DNA of 64,000 nucleotides, taken from assembly GCA_963580285.1 (NCBI GenBank), contig OY757010.1, positions 210,956,138 to 211,020,137 of the forward strand, written 5' to 3'. Shown here piece by piece: positions 12,515 to 23,859 of the stretch (positions within the stretch are counted from its first letter, which is position 1; each line of letters opens with the position of its first letter). This stretch comes from Lucinisca nassula (lineage: Eukaryota; Mollusca; Bivalvia; Lucinida; Lucinidae). The notes beneath the pieces were generated by a model. The model did not search any database. It had not been told where the DNA came from and worked only from the letters and a program-made list of their open reading frames with translations. The position numbers and the translations under genes were made by a program.

Positions 12515-12769
12515 TCACTAGGTCAGGAGGAATATTGAGAGATAAATTATGTCTGTGACTGTGAATAAGGAGTTAAGTCTGAAGTATTAATTTCGATGGC
12601 GGTATGGGGGAAGTAACCAGACTACCGTAGTCAAGCGTTACAAAAAAGCAACACACCAAGCAAGCATAGACTCTCCGTCAGGGTCTGGCCGACAGAGATA
12701 CGGGGTGGCAACGCCGTATCGTTGTCGACCTGACGTTGGCCCGCAGTTTGGTGCTGGCTGGCAGCTGTT
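12515..12769. other. Intron sequence, nothing recognised
   Basis: About 250 bp without a repeat match or supported ORF, moderately GC-rich around 12660-12750. Confidence 0.35.
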
Positions 12770-14578
12770 TTGTTATTGTTGATTTCGAAGCATCCCAGGG
12801 GCCCCCAGATTGGTGTCATTGAATGTGTCTTATCATAAGGAACAAGAGTATGTATGGTTAAGGGGCGGGGATTTTAATGGTTTCTGAGATATATAGCCAT
12901 TTATGAAGTATGGGGGTGCGGCAGGGCCCCGGCGCATCCCAGGGTGCCCAAAGGTTGGTGTCACTGAATGTGTCTTATCATAAGGAACAAGAATATATAT
13001 GGTTTAGGGGTGGGGATCTGTAAGGTTTCCAAGATATTGGGCCTTTATGAAGTGGAGGGGGTGGGGCAGGGCCCCGGCTCATCCCGGTGGTCCCCAGGTT
13101 GGTGTCCCTGAATGTGTCTTATTGTAAGGAACAGGAATATATTAAGGGGTGGGGACCTGAATGGTTTCTGAGATATATGGCCTTTTATGAAGTGAAGGGG
13201 GTAGGGCAGGGCCCCAGCACAACCCCGGGACCCTAAGGTTGGCATTAAAGTTTACTCAAGAAACATTTCTATACAAGTTTTGTCAATTTATATCTGCAAA
13301 GGATTGGCAGTAAATGCCATTTTCCACATTATAACTCTATGGAAACTTTAAGTTGCCATAGCAACCGAACTAATGAGCCGAATTCCATAAAAACACAAAC
13401 TTTCAATCCCCTAACCCAAGGATGCTACAGATGAAATTTGGGCCAAATCAACCCAGCAGCAGGTCCCCGCCCATCGGGGCTTGAAGAAATATTTGGGCTG
13501 AAAGATGCTTCCACGCAGAGCTGATACCGGCCGCACAAGAGTACTGGTAAACCACTTATAGGATCTAAGTAGAAGTAAAACAAAGATCAGGAATTGATAC
13601 AATTAACTTACTCCATTCATAAAAGACACCAAAGGGAAAGAAATACAAACATTAAGCGACCAGACCATAATGGAAACCTAAACAAAGGAAGGCCATATGG
13701 ACAGTTACTTTCCCACAAAATGGCCATATGGTCATCCAAAATTAAAAGACACAAGTGATACACACAGTAAGTAACAAACAACAACATAAATAAATCGCCA
13801 CAGAAGAGCCGCCTTGGAACGGTCAGTGGAAGATTTCCACTGGGGGGCTTAAATCGATTTTACGTGGCCACAATCCTCGCCCTTACTTCCGTCGCGATTT
13901 AGACAAATAATTTGTTCAGTCCGCATGAAGGCCTCCTAACTCATCAGTGCAACATCTCCGTGAACACAGAAATCAAAGAACCACAGAGGTGAGACAACGG
14001 TGAGGACTCGACAGCAAGAAACCACTGAAATGCTGGAGCAAAAGAAAACCAACAGTTAGACTCCGATGAGCCCGACCAGAGACAGAGCATCAGGCACCAA
14101 CCAACATTATCTCTTTAATTTTCAATAAGCCTTTACGTTGGAGCCGTCATAGAATCTGAGGCCTGACCCACAGGCGTGCAATTAAAGAGGGAAGCAAAGT
14201 TGCCAACCGTGATTGGGTTAACTACCATGCATGCAGTCTGTCGTATAATATCCATGTTGTACCCAATCTTTCTACCAAGGCAAAGCAGTGCGAGTCTGTC
14301 CATCCATGCTTATTGGTTTCATTGGGCGACACGGCTTGAGGTGCCACTTCATCACAATGTAGGGTAAAGGTACCACACAATTGGAAGCAACGTCTCCAAA
14401 ATGACATATACCGTGTTGACGGGGATGTAAAACCTAAATCAAACAAACAATCAAACAAACAGCCAAGCGTCTTCAGAGGAAATGTCGTTTAAAATTGTTG
14501 ACGTCGATGATGCAGATGACGACGATGGACAATGTCCATCCTATAAGCTCCCTCCAAGCCTTCGGCTCTGGTGAGCTA
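12770..14578 (+). repeat. Family 1 element interrupted by a reverse-strand repeat
   Basis: Three to four ~145-bp units of the 'ggtttaggggtggggatctg' type (12780-13230) are followed by the same unique 3' part as at 4090-4437. It is broken at about 13455 after 'atcaacccagcagc' and resumes at about 14465 with 'cttcagaggaaatg'. It ends in GACGACGATGGACAA, a hairpin and GGTGAGCTAAAA. The 13455-14460 insert is a reverse-orientation copy of the 5341/6205 repeat joined to the SINE-like family. Confidence 0.65.
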
Positions 14579-14579
14579 A

Positions 14580-16331
14580 AAACTGATGGGGCTTTAGTGA
14601 TGAGAAGGTCAAAGATAGGCATTTTCTGCAATCAAAGGGACATAACACAACTCTTATGATAAATAGGCCAACCTCATCATTTTTCGAACTTACCTGATTT
14701 ACTTACATGTCAGTTACCAGTACAAGGAGAGCTGACTGTGCCAGTTTTCATACTCATCTGAACTTTTATCCCTGACTTAATAATATGTAAGTTTTCAAGA
14801 AGATCTGTGTGCCATGGTATATGCGTTATATCCCCTAACAGTATTTCATTGTGTTCACCTTGTTATCGCTCTAACTCCAATACCCTTTGAGATATATTGA
14901 TGGTACTTGGTACAATTCTATATGAGGTTAAGTAGGCGTGTCATGCGCAAGAACTGCAACTCTGTGTGCAGTGGTATTAGATCATCTCCCCTAAGAGTAT
15001 TTATTTGTGATTGCTGTAACTCAACTTCCCTTTGAGATATATTGATCGCACCTTGTACAATTATACATGAGGTTGAGTAGGCATATCCTGCACCAGAACC
15101 AGAACTCTAGGTGCCATGGTATTTGAGTTATGAGTTATTTGAAAAAAAAATGATTGAGATCAACCTGCAGGATACAGAGATATAACTGGCTAAAGGTGCT
15201 GACAGACAGACGACAGACAGTGGACAACCCACCATACTATAAGCTCCACTGGAGCCTTCAGCCTAGGCGAGCTAAAAACTAAAGGGGCTATGGTGTTGAA
15301 AAGCTAGGGATTTCTGTAATCAAGGGGACGTAACTCTATGAAGGATAGGCCAACCTCATCAGTTTTCGAACTCATCTGAGCTTTAATCCCTTACTTATGT
15401 ACATGTAAGTTTCAAGTAGATTTGGGCTAGGATGATGACAAGGTCAAAAATAGGCATCTTCAGCAATCAAGGGGATGTATATCTAGGACAGATAGGACGA
15501 TCATGCCAGTTTTCGAACTCTTTCATGCTTTTATGCCCGACTTACTTACATGTAAGTTTAAAGAAGATCTGATAATAACTGAATGAGCTACGGAGATGCC
15601 AAAGTCAAAAATAGGTATTTTTCTGTAATCAAAGGGGACGTAACTCTATAACATGGCCTGACCTCACCAATTCGAACTCATCCAAGCCTTTATCACTTAC
15701 TTACTTACAAGTTACTTTCAAGAAGAGCCAATAAAAACTAAAGTGGCTATGGTGATGACCAGGTCAAAAATAGGCATTTTCTGTTATCAGGGGGGAATAA
15801 CTCCATAACAAATAGGCTGACGTCATCAATTTTCAAACTCATCAGAGCTTTTATCCCCGACTTACAAACATGTAAGTTTCAAGAAGATCTGATTAAAACT
15901 GAAGGAGCTACGGTGATAAAAATGTCAAAAAATGCATTTTCAGTAATGAAAGGGATGTAAATCAACGACAGATAAGCAGACCTTGCCAGTTTTTCAATTC
16001 ATCCTAGCTTTTATCCCCAGCCAACTTATTTGTAAGTATCAGAATGATCCGACCAAATCTGAAGGCGCTACTTTGATAACAAGCATTTTCCTACTTGAAG
16101 TATATGGAAACGTGTGGTTGCCATAGCAACCAAAGTTTTCATTCAATTTCAATAAAAAGCTTATGTCATCAATGCCCACCAGAGGCATGCTACAGATGAG
16201 AAAGAATTGTGATCAGCCTGCAGACTGCAGAGATATACCTGGTCAAAGGTGCTGACGGACAGACGATGGACGGCAGACGATCCACACTACAATAAGCTCC
16301 CATTGGAGCCTTCTGTCCAGGTGAACTAAAA
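14580..16331 (+). repeat. Family 1 elements with ~165-bp tandem core ('aggtcaaaaataggcatttt')
   Basis: Repeated units carry 'aggtcaaaaataggcatttt', 'aaggggacgtaactctatga' and 'cttacatgtaagtttcaaga'. A first 3' terminus (GACAGACAG then GGCGAGCTAAAA) is at about 15205-15280 and a second (GGACAGACGATGGACGG then AGGTGAACTAAAAA) at about 16255-16331. At least two elements are therefore joined here. 14815-15130 carries ~130-bp units inverted relative to 6895-7530. Confidence 0.6.
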
Positions 16332-16371
16332 AGTAAAGTAAGTGTTTTAGCTGGAGCCTTCAGAGTCTGAA

Positions 16372-16630
16372 GCTAAGACCCTGTTATATAGAGAGAAAAT
16401 TGGAGTTTACAGGGGCATTCATTACTTTTCGTATTTCTACTCGACTACATTATAACATAGGTTGTTGATTCTGTAACTCGTCAGAACGGCCTCAATCAGG
16501 TGGTTCTAACAAGCACATACATCCTTTGTTTGAAGAAAGAATAAGGAAAATATCACAAATTGTCATCCAAAAAGTAACCATCTTGGAGATATGACAGAAT
16601 ACAGCATGCCAATCAGGCGTGTTTTTGTAA
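16372..16630. mobile_element. Palindrome-cored MITE copy (diverged)
   Basis: Contains 'ttatatagagagaaaattgg', the core half GGCCTCAATCAGGTGGTTCTAACAAGC, 'gaagaaagaataaggaaaat', and the end GGCGTGTTTTTGTAATG. Family identity is clear but the palindrome has decayed on its left arm. Confidence 0.6.
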
Positions 16631-16699
16631 TGAGCTAACAAAAGTGCTGAATATAGAGACAACCTTCATCGGCACAGACAATGTTTGCTTTAGCTTTGC

Positions 16700-16803
16700 A
16701 GACTTTGGTTTTATTTGCTACTGAGCAAGGATATCATCTGCGGTAATGGTCAAATGTGACCGACGCAGTATCAGAAGATAGATAGATAGATAGATAGATA
16801 GAT
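16700..16803 (+). mobile_element. 5'-truncated LINE 3' end with (GATA)n tail
   Basis: 'gcggtaatggtcaaatgtga' and 'ccgacgcagtatcagaagat' followed by seven GATA units match the minus-strand 3' end of the LINE at 59765-59830. This is a short dead-on-arrival copy of that LINE family; its 5' end is not exactly defined. Confidence 0.7.
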
Positions 16804-16878
16804 ATTACTCAAGCCATATCACTATTGTATTATCAATCACATTACTGCCTGAATTAGTGAGGTTTTGTCTATTTTCAG

Positions 16879-17299
16879 TCTGAATCACATTTCCTTCAAA
16901 ACCCATTATCCCATTTGTAACAAATTGTGCAAGATCGCACTCGCCTATGATTCCTTTAAACTAGTGGACGGAGGTATCGAAATCTTGCTCAGATACCCAG
17001 ATATATATTCAGCCGTATTTCTGCAACCTATTGTTTCCTATTTATTTTCGTATACTCAGTCAACTGTGACCAATACATGCCACACTAATCTGGACGCCAT
17101 GTTTGCAGAAAGACAACAATGTGAAGAGAATTTCCAGAATCCAGGTTGTATAAACAAATGCTCGTCCCTCGTGTACGACACTTGTACAAAAGGCATGTGC
17201 AAACTATCAGTTGCATTCATGCCGATTAACCAGAAACATACCTCTCTGCCAAGAAATCCCAGTAGGCACAGGTTAATGAGAGTTGGTGGTGGATTTTAA
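16879..17299 (+). other. Unassigned cysteine-containing ORF, possible exon
   Basis: An open frame of about 139 codons follows a good plus-strand acceptor (TTTTGTCTATTTTCAG) and ends in TAA. The middle has a cluster of seven cysteines (CHTNLDAMFAERQQCEENF, then PGCINKCSS, TCTKGMCK) that resembles a small extracellular module. I do not recognise a family. It is antisense to the PARP14-like intron and could be chance, or a stray exon of a plus-strand gene or retrocopy. No promoter or second exon was found. Confidence 0.2.
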
Positions 17300-17356
17300 C
17301 TGCATTTTGGTATGCTAACATTTTTATCTCAACTGTTTTTCTCACTCTATACCTAC

Positions 17357-17590
17357 CTGCGTAATCTTGAAAGAAGACAAGGCAAATGCATTCTTCTAGC
17401 ATTCTTACTTTCTCTATATCCCCACCATTGCTTCGTTTTTTGTTCTCAAAATAGTACTGTACAGTGTCAGAGGTCGTAGTAGCTTTCAGATTGGAAACAA
17501 TAATACAGTTGGATATAGACACTTTAGATACATTGAGTGAATGCCCTTCTAGTGGCCTCTGTTCACAGACCTTGACAAGCTTATCAAAAT
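17357..17590 (-). CDS. PARP14: PARP14-like protein, RRM exon (sixth in window)
   Basis: This 234-bp phase-1 exon has an acceptor TTTATTTTCAG (AG at 17592-17591) and a donor GTAGGT. It encodes 78 residues. The opening FDKLVKVCEQRPLEGHSLNV closes the RRM split over the two preceding exons. SNCIIVSNLKATTTSDTVQ gives the first strand and the loop, and YYFENKKRSNGG is the helix-1 signature shared by every RRM exon of this gene. CLVFFQDYAG is the third strand. The closing helix and strand come from the next exon (1901-162). RRMs of PARP10/14 proteins are thought to bind nucleic acid; binding here is not shown. The intron after this exon is about 15.5 kb and holds the 2213-bp duplication. Confidence 0.88.
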
Positions 17591-17639
17591 CTGAAAATAA
17601 ATATAAAAGGAGATATATGCTAAAATTATTGCACAAACA

Positions 17640-18380
17640 TTAATTTTGCATATTTAGCTATCCTTTCAAAATTGGATCAGTTGAGTCATTCATATGAGGA
17701 CGTTTCTGCAAAGTTTAAAATCTTTTTGACTTGCTCTGTCCTTCAAAATACCCTCCATCTACCATCTGTGGAATCTTTTCATAATAGGTGCTTAAAATGG
17801 ATGAAAAGCAAACTTTTTTCCAATATAAATGCCACCTATCCTTTTTTTTTCTTTCCTTTTGTTAGTGTGTGTGTTTGTGTGTATGTGAGTGTTGTTACTT
17901 TGTATACATGTATTATAGCTCGGGGTGAGAGTGTGAAATGACATTTACAGTTTCTTTCCTTCAGTCTATTAGTATTATAAAATGTCTAGGGAGGCAGGCA
18001 CCCTCTCATCATAAGTTATTCTCAGCCAGGTGATATCAATTAATTTTACTTCTTCATCATTCCTAAATTGTTCTCTAAATTTTAATGATCTCTAAATATT
18101 GCTGCCTACAGTACAATGAGAATTTCTACATCAAAAGAAAGCAAGAGTTTTTATTGTTACCATTTACCATTGAGTTTTAGAATTTGGCTGAGTTTAATAT
18201 TTGTGCATGCTAGGAGGCTGGTTGATCCTTTTTGTCATTTTATAATATCAATCCATGTATTGTCTTTGATATTTTTTTTTCAGTATTTACCCTAAATATT
18301 TGGACACCTCAACTCTTCACCGTGCTTGTTGATGATCTTTCTAAAGTCTGAACAAGTATGGATTACTGCCCGATAATGTA
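17640..18380. other. Intron sequence, nothing recognised
   Basis: AT-rich intron with T-runs and a short GTGT stretch at 17860-17890. No repeat family match or supported exon. Confidence 0.4.
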
Positions 18381-18385
18381 AATGG

Positions 18386-18612
18386 TAAGCAGTGTGGACC
18401 CTGATGAGATGCCGCATAAACTACATTCTGCGGTGTCTCATCTGGGACTTTGCTGTTTGCGCAGGCCTGTCTGTCCAAATACATGCGCTAAATGCAGTAC
18501 TTTGTTCTTTGTAAAATTTGTAAATATGAGGGCCACAAGGGAGATTAGTTATTGTTCTAATTGTGTTACCCTCTTGAAATAAAGACTTTATTATTATTAT
18601 TATTATTATTAA
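18386..18612 (+). mobile_element. Inverted-repeat head joined to a retroposon with (ATT)n tail
   Basis: 18386-18460 is a diverged copy of the GCAAACAGTG...CACTGTTTGC palindrome family (see 29118-29186). The sequence continues through 'gagggccacaagggagatta' and 'ccctcttgaaataaagactt' into about eight TTA units. The microsatellite tail suggests retroposition, possibly a SINE using a LINE whose 3' end is copied here. Confidence 0.5.
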
Positions 18613-18775
18613 AAACACCTATTTACCCTAGCTGGTCAATACACTTTTGGAAGCAGTTTTCATACCCTTCAATGGGAACGTCCATCATATACTGATTAAC
18701 CGCAGATCCAAGGGAATTCTCAAAAAGTAGCTCTTTCCAGAAAGGTGATTTGATTCTTTTTATATTTGGGGGGGA

Positions 18776-19001
18776 TGGGGGGGGGGGGGGTTCTGCCCTT
18801 TCAAGATTATATTTTCACTTATTTCGAGCTGACCGTTAATCAAACGTGGGGGAAAACTTGAGTACCTGGAGAAAAACCATCTGACCTTTCGGTGCAGAAC
18901 TTGGTGTCTAACATGTGACCCATGCCTGGCGTGAACCACAGGGGTTGAGAGACCTAATGATTGAGAGTCAACACTCTTAACCACGAGGCCATGGAGGCTC
19001 T
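18776..19001 (-). mobile_element. tRNA-derived SINE
   Basis: On the minus strand it opens GCCTCCATGGCCTCGTGGTT, an A-box-like tRNA head. A degenerate B box, TGTGGTTCACGCC, follows. The tail contains 'tttttctccaggtactcaag' and 'tgattaacggtcagctcgaa', ending near a G/C homopolymer. The same tail recurs at 28812-28937. Confidence 0.65.
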
Positions 19002-19080
19002 GGCTGACATTCTGTTCACTGGAGCAGAAATGTTTAAGTTATTTTGGTAGAGGTCCATATCAGCTACATTCCTATGTATT

Positions 19081-19264
19081 ACGAAAAAACGCTTACACAA
19101 ATACATTGTAACCTTTATCGCCAAAAAAAGGACCGTTTTTAGATGAAAAATTGTGATATTTTTCTTATTTCTGCTCAAATATAGATTGTGGGTACTCTTT
19201 AGAACCACCTCATCGAGGAGGTTCTAACGAGTACCCACAATCTATATTTCAGAGCAGAAATAAG
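19081..19264. mobile_element. Palindrome-cored MITE, first part (split by insertion)
   Basis: It begins ACGAAAAAACGC and carries a near-perfect palindrome at 19175-19256: ATAGATTGTGGGTACTC, then GAACCACCTC-ATC-GAGGAGGTTC and the mirror arm. It breaks at AGCAGAAATAAG. The missing half (AAATAAGGTTTACCC to GGCGTGTTTTTGT) lies at 23752-23836, beyond the large Family 1 element. Confidence 0.85.
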
Positions 19265-22200
19265 AACAAGAGGGCCATGATGGCCCTGGATCGCTCACCT
19301 GATCCATAGAGTAATAAGTGGGCTTCTGGGAGGGCCATTATTGACACCAGGGCTATAATGTGCATAATGTTGAGGGAGGTCTAAAAAGGTGAAGCTTCAT
19401 ACCAAATATCAACAAAGGCTATAATTTTAACAATCTTGGCAAAGTTCCAATAGATGAAGCTACACACCAAATATCAAAGACCTGGGCCTTGCGGTTTCAG
19501 AGAAGAAGATTTTTTTTAAAGATATTCCCTACATAAGCCTATGTAAAACCAAATGGCCCAGGGGCAGGGGTAGTTTTAGCCTCAGGGCTTTAATATAAAC
19601 ACTCTTGATAGAGGTCCACTAGATGAAGCTTCATACCAAATATCCAAGACCTGGGCCTTGCTGTTTCAGAGAAGAAGATTTTTCAAAGATTATCTCTATA
19701 AAAGTCTATGTAAAACCAGGGGGCCCTGGGGCGGGGACATTTGTCGACCGAGGGCTATAATTTGAACAATTTTGGTAGAGGTCCACTAGATGAAGCTCCA
19801 TAACAAATATCAAAGACATGGGCCTTGCAGATTCAGAGAAGAAGATTTTTAAATATCTCCCTATATAAGACTATGTAAAACCAAAGGGTCTCGGGGCGGG
19901 GGCATTTTTGGCCCCAGGGCTAAAATTTGAACAATCTTGATAGAGGTCCACTAGATGAAATTGCACACCAAATATCAAAGACATAGGCCTTGTGGTTTCA
20001 CAGAAGAAAATTTTTAAAGATTTTCCCTATATAAGTCTATGTAAAACCAAAGGGCCCCGAGGCTGGGCCATTTTTGGTCTCAGGGCTATAATTTGAACAA
20101 TCTTGGTAGCGGTCTACTAGATGAAGCTTCATACCAAATATCAATGACCTAGGCCTTGTGGTTTCAGAGAAGAAGATTTTTCAAGATTTTCCCTATAGAA
20201 GTCTATGTAAAACCAAAGGGCCCCGGCGCGGGGGGCATTTTTGGCCCCAGGGCTATAATTTGAACAATCTTGGTAGGGGTCCATAAGATGAAGCTTCATA
20301 CCAAATATCAAAGACCTGGGCCTTGCGGTTTCAGAGCAGAAGATTTTTAAAAGATTTTCCCTATATAAGCCTATGTAAAACCAAAGGGTCCCTGGGCGGG
20401 GGCATTTTTGGTCCCAGCACTATAATTTGAACAGGGGTCCACTAGATGAAGCTTCATTCCAAATAGCAAAGACCTGGGCCTTGCGGTTTCAGAGAAGCAG
20501 ATTTTTAAAGATTTTCCCTATATAAGCCCATATAAAACCAAAGGGCCCTGGGGTGGGGGCATTTTTGGTCCCAACACATTTAAATTCGAACAATCTTGGT
20601 AGGGGTCCACTAGATGAAGCTTCTTACCAAATATCAAAGACCTGGGCCTTGCGGTTTCAGAGAAGAAGATTTTTAAAGAGTTTCCCTATATAAGCCCATG
20701 TAAAACCAAAGGGCCTCGGGGGGGGGGGGGGGGGTATTTTTGGCCCCAGCACTATAATTTGAACAGTCTTGGTAGGGGTCCACTAGATGAAGCTTCATAC
20801 CAAATATCAAAGACCTGGGCCTTTTGGTTTCAGAGAAGAAGATTTTTCAAGATTTTCCCTATATAAGCCCATGTAAAACCAAAGGGCCCCTTAGCGGGGG
20901 CATTTTTGGTCCCAGCACTATAATTTGAACAATCTTGGTAGGGGTCAACTAGATGAAGCTTCATACCAAATATCAAAGACCTGGGCCTTGTGGTTTCAGA
21001 GAAGAAGATTTTATAAGTTTTTGGTGAAAAAAAAAAATTTTTGGCTCCTGTGACCTATATGTGCAACGGACCTGAACCATTTGAACAATTTTGTAAGGGG
21101 TCCGCCTAAGGATCATTCCTGTCCAGTTTGGTCAAAATCCGATCAGTGGTTTAGGAGGAGATGTCGTTTGAAGAAATTGTTTACGCACAGATGACAGACA
21201 AAAAGTGATCCTAATATAAAAACCAGAGGGGCATGATTGGCAGGATTTATGCATGTGACCACTTGTCATTGCCACATGCTAAATATCTAAGCTCTGGGCC
21301 CTGTGGTTTCAGAGAAGAAGATTTTTGAAGCTTTTTTCCATTATGAGTCTAGGGGAGCTAAGGGGCCCCGGGGCGTGGCCCATTTGGACCCCAGGGGCAT
21401 GATTGGCAGGATTTATGTAGGTGACCACTTGCCATTACCACATGCTAATTTTCTAAGCTCTGGGCCCTGTGGTTTCAGAGATAAAGATTTTTGAAGCATT
21501 TTTTCCATTATGAGTCTATAGGAGCTAAGGGGCCCCGGGGCGTGGCTCGTTTTGACCACAGGGGCATGATTGGCAGGAATAATGTAGGTGACCACTTGCT
21601 GTTGCTACATGCTAAATATCTAAGCTCTGGGCCCTGTGGTTTCAGAGAAGAAGATTTTTGAAGCTTTTTTCTATTATGAGTCAATGGGAGCTAAGGGGCC
21701 CACGGGCGTGGCCAATTTGGACCCAAGGAGCATGATTGGCAGGAATTATGTAGGTGACCACTTGCCGTTGCTACATGCTAATTACCTAAGCTCTGGGCCC
21801 TGCGGTTTCAGAGGAGAAGATTTTTGAACTTTTTTTCCATTTTGAGTCTATGGGAGCGAAGGGGCCCGGGGGCGTGGCCCATTTGGAACCCAGGGGCCTG
21901 ATTGGCAGGAATTATGTAGGTGAACACTTGCCGTTGCTACGTGCTAAATATCTAAGGTCTGGGCCCTGTGATTTCAGAGAAGAAGATTTTTTTTTCCTAT
22001 ATGAGTCTACAGGAGCTAAGGGGCCCAAGGGCGTGGCCTGTTTGGACCCCAGGAGCATGATTGGCAGGAATTATGTAGGTGACCACTTGCCGTTGCAACA
22101 TGCTAAATTTCTAAGCTCTGGACTCTGTAGTTTCAGAGAAGAAGATTTTTGAAGCTTTTTTTTTCATTAGGAGTCTATAGGTGCTAAGGGGCCCCGGGTT

Positions 22201-23751
22201 GTGGCCCATTTGGAACCCAGGGGCATGATTGGCAGGAATTATGTTGGTGACCACTTGCCGTTGCTACATGCTAAATATCTAAGCTCTGGGCCCTGTGGTT
22301 TCAGAGAAGATTTTTGAACTTTTTTTTCCATTATGAGTATATAGGAGCTAAGGGGCCCAGGGGTGTGGCCAATTTCGACCCCAGGGGCATGATTGGCAGG
22401 AATTATATAGGTTACCACTTGCCATTGCTTCATGCTAAATATCTAAGCTCTGGGCCCTGTGGTTTCAGAGAAGAAGATTTTTGAAGTTTTTTTTTTCCAT
22501 TATGAGTCTATGGGAGCGAAGGGGCCCCGGGGCGTGGACCATTTGGAACCCAGGGGCATGATTGGCAGGAATTATGTAGTTGACCACTTGCCCTTCCTAC
22601 ATGCTAAATATCTAAGCTCTGGGCCCTGTGGTTTCAGAGAAGAAGATTTTTGAAGCTTTTTTCCATTATGAGTCTGTAGGAGCTAATGGGCCCCGGGGCG
22701 TGGTCCGTTTGGACACCAGGGGCATGATTGGCAGGAATTATGTAGGTGACCACTTGCTGTTACTACATGCTAAATATATAAGCTCTGGGCCCTGTGGTTT
22801 CAGAGAAGAAGATTTTTGAAGCTTTTTTTCCATTATGAGTCTATGGGAGCGAAGGGGCCCCGAGGCGTGGCCCATTTTGAACCCAGGGGCATGATTGGCA
22901 GGAATTATGTAGGTGACCACCTGCCGTTGCTACATGCTAAATATATAAGCTCTGGGCCCTGTGGTTTCAGAGAAGAAGATTTTTGAAGCTTTTTTTCCAT
23001 TATGAGTCTATGGGAGCGAAGGGGCCCCGGGGCGTGGCCCATTTGGAACCCAGGGGCATGATTGGCAGGAATTATGTAGGTGACCAACTGCCATTGCTAC
23101 ATGCTAAATATATAAGCTCTGGGCCCTGTGGTTTCAGAGAAGAAGATTTTTGAAGCTTTTTTTCCATTATGAGTCTATGGGAGCGAAGGGGCCCCGGGGC
23201 GTGGCCCTTTTTGAACCCAGGGGCATGATTGGCAGGAATTATGTAGGTGACCACTTGCTATTGCTACATGCTAAATATCTAAGCACTGGGCCCTGTGGTT
23301 TCAGAGAAGAAGATTTTTTAAGCTTTTTTTCCAATATTAGTCTATGGGAGCGAAGGGGCCCTAGGGCGTGGCCCATTTGGCACCGAGGGGCATGATTGGC
23401 AGGAATTATGTAGTTGACCACTTGCCCTTGCTACATGCTTAATATCTAAGCTCTGGGCCCTGTGGTTTCAGAGAAGAAGATTTTAAAATGTTTTCCCATT
23501 ATAAGTCTATGGGAGCTATATGTTGCCATGGCAACCAGAATTCCAATCTGATCAGCCCAAAAACCTTATGCAGCCTTTCCCCCTACCTGATGATGATTCA
23601 CATGTAATTTGATCAAGATTGGCCAAGGGGTATTGGAGATATACTTATTTGAAATTGTTTACGGACGGACGCACGCACGGACGCACGGATGCACGACGGA
23701 CAAAAAGGGATCCCAAAAGCTCACCTCGTCACTACGTGACAGGTGAGCTAA
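19265..23751 (+). repeat. Family 1 element, 4.5 kb, with two different tandem arrays
   Basis: It starts AACAAGAGGGCCATGATGG then GCTCACCTG. Array one (about 19340-21010, units ~165 bp) repeats 'aaaaccaaagggccc', 'ctataatttgaacaatcttg' and 'ccactagatgaagcttcata'. A short bridge (21030-21220) contains its own pre-terminal sequence and a GACAGACAAAAAGTGATCC box. Array two (21230-23510) repeats 'gggcatgattggcaggaatt'. It ends with a GGACGGACGCACGCACG stretch, a hairpin (AGCTCACCTCGTCAC-TAC-GTGACAGGTGAGCT) and CTAA. It sits inside a MITE, which fixes its ends closely. Confidence 0.85.
21230..23510 (+). repeat. 167-bp minisatellite array inside the Family 1 element
   Basis: About 13-14 head-to-tail units. 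Four successive units in 22738-23421 keep an exact 167-bp spacing and differ by only a few bases, while units further left are more diverged. Open frames of about 60 codons on both strands recur at this spacing because the period is not a multiple of 3 and stops are rare. They are not genes. Confidence 0.9.
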
Positions 23752-23836
23752 AAATAAGGTTTACCCATGCAAACCCCAGTTTTACTATATAAAAGTGGGG
23801 TTTGAGGGGGTCAAAATTATATAGGCGTGTTTTTGT
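23752..23836. mobile_element. Palindrome-cored MITE, second part
   Basis: Continues the copy at 19081-19264: AAATAAGGTTTACCC, 'ccagttttactatataaaag', then ATAGGCGTGTTTTTGT as the closing end. Confidence 0.8.
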
Positions 23837-23859
23837 GCTGGAAATTTGAATGAAATTGA

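Noticed and set aside
21303..23421. Many 60-100-codon open frames on both strands
   Set aside because: They recur at the 167-bp array period and are translations of the repeat, not genes.
19340..23510. CRISPR array
   Set aside because: Units are ~165 bp head-to-tail with no short repeat/unique spacer pattern, and the genome is eukaryotic.
19258..23758. AAATAAG as a 7-bp target duplication of the big Family 1 element
   Set aside because: Intact MITE copies read AAATAAGAAAAATAA at this place, so the apparent duplication is native MITE sequence.
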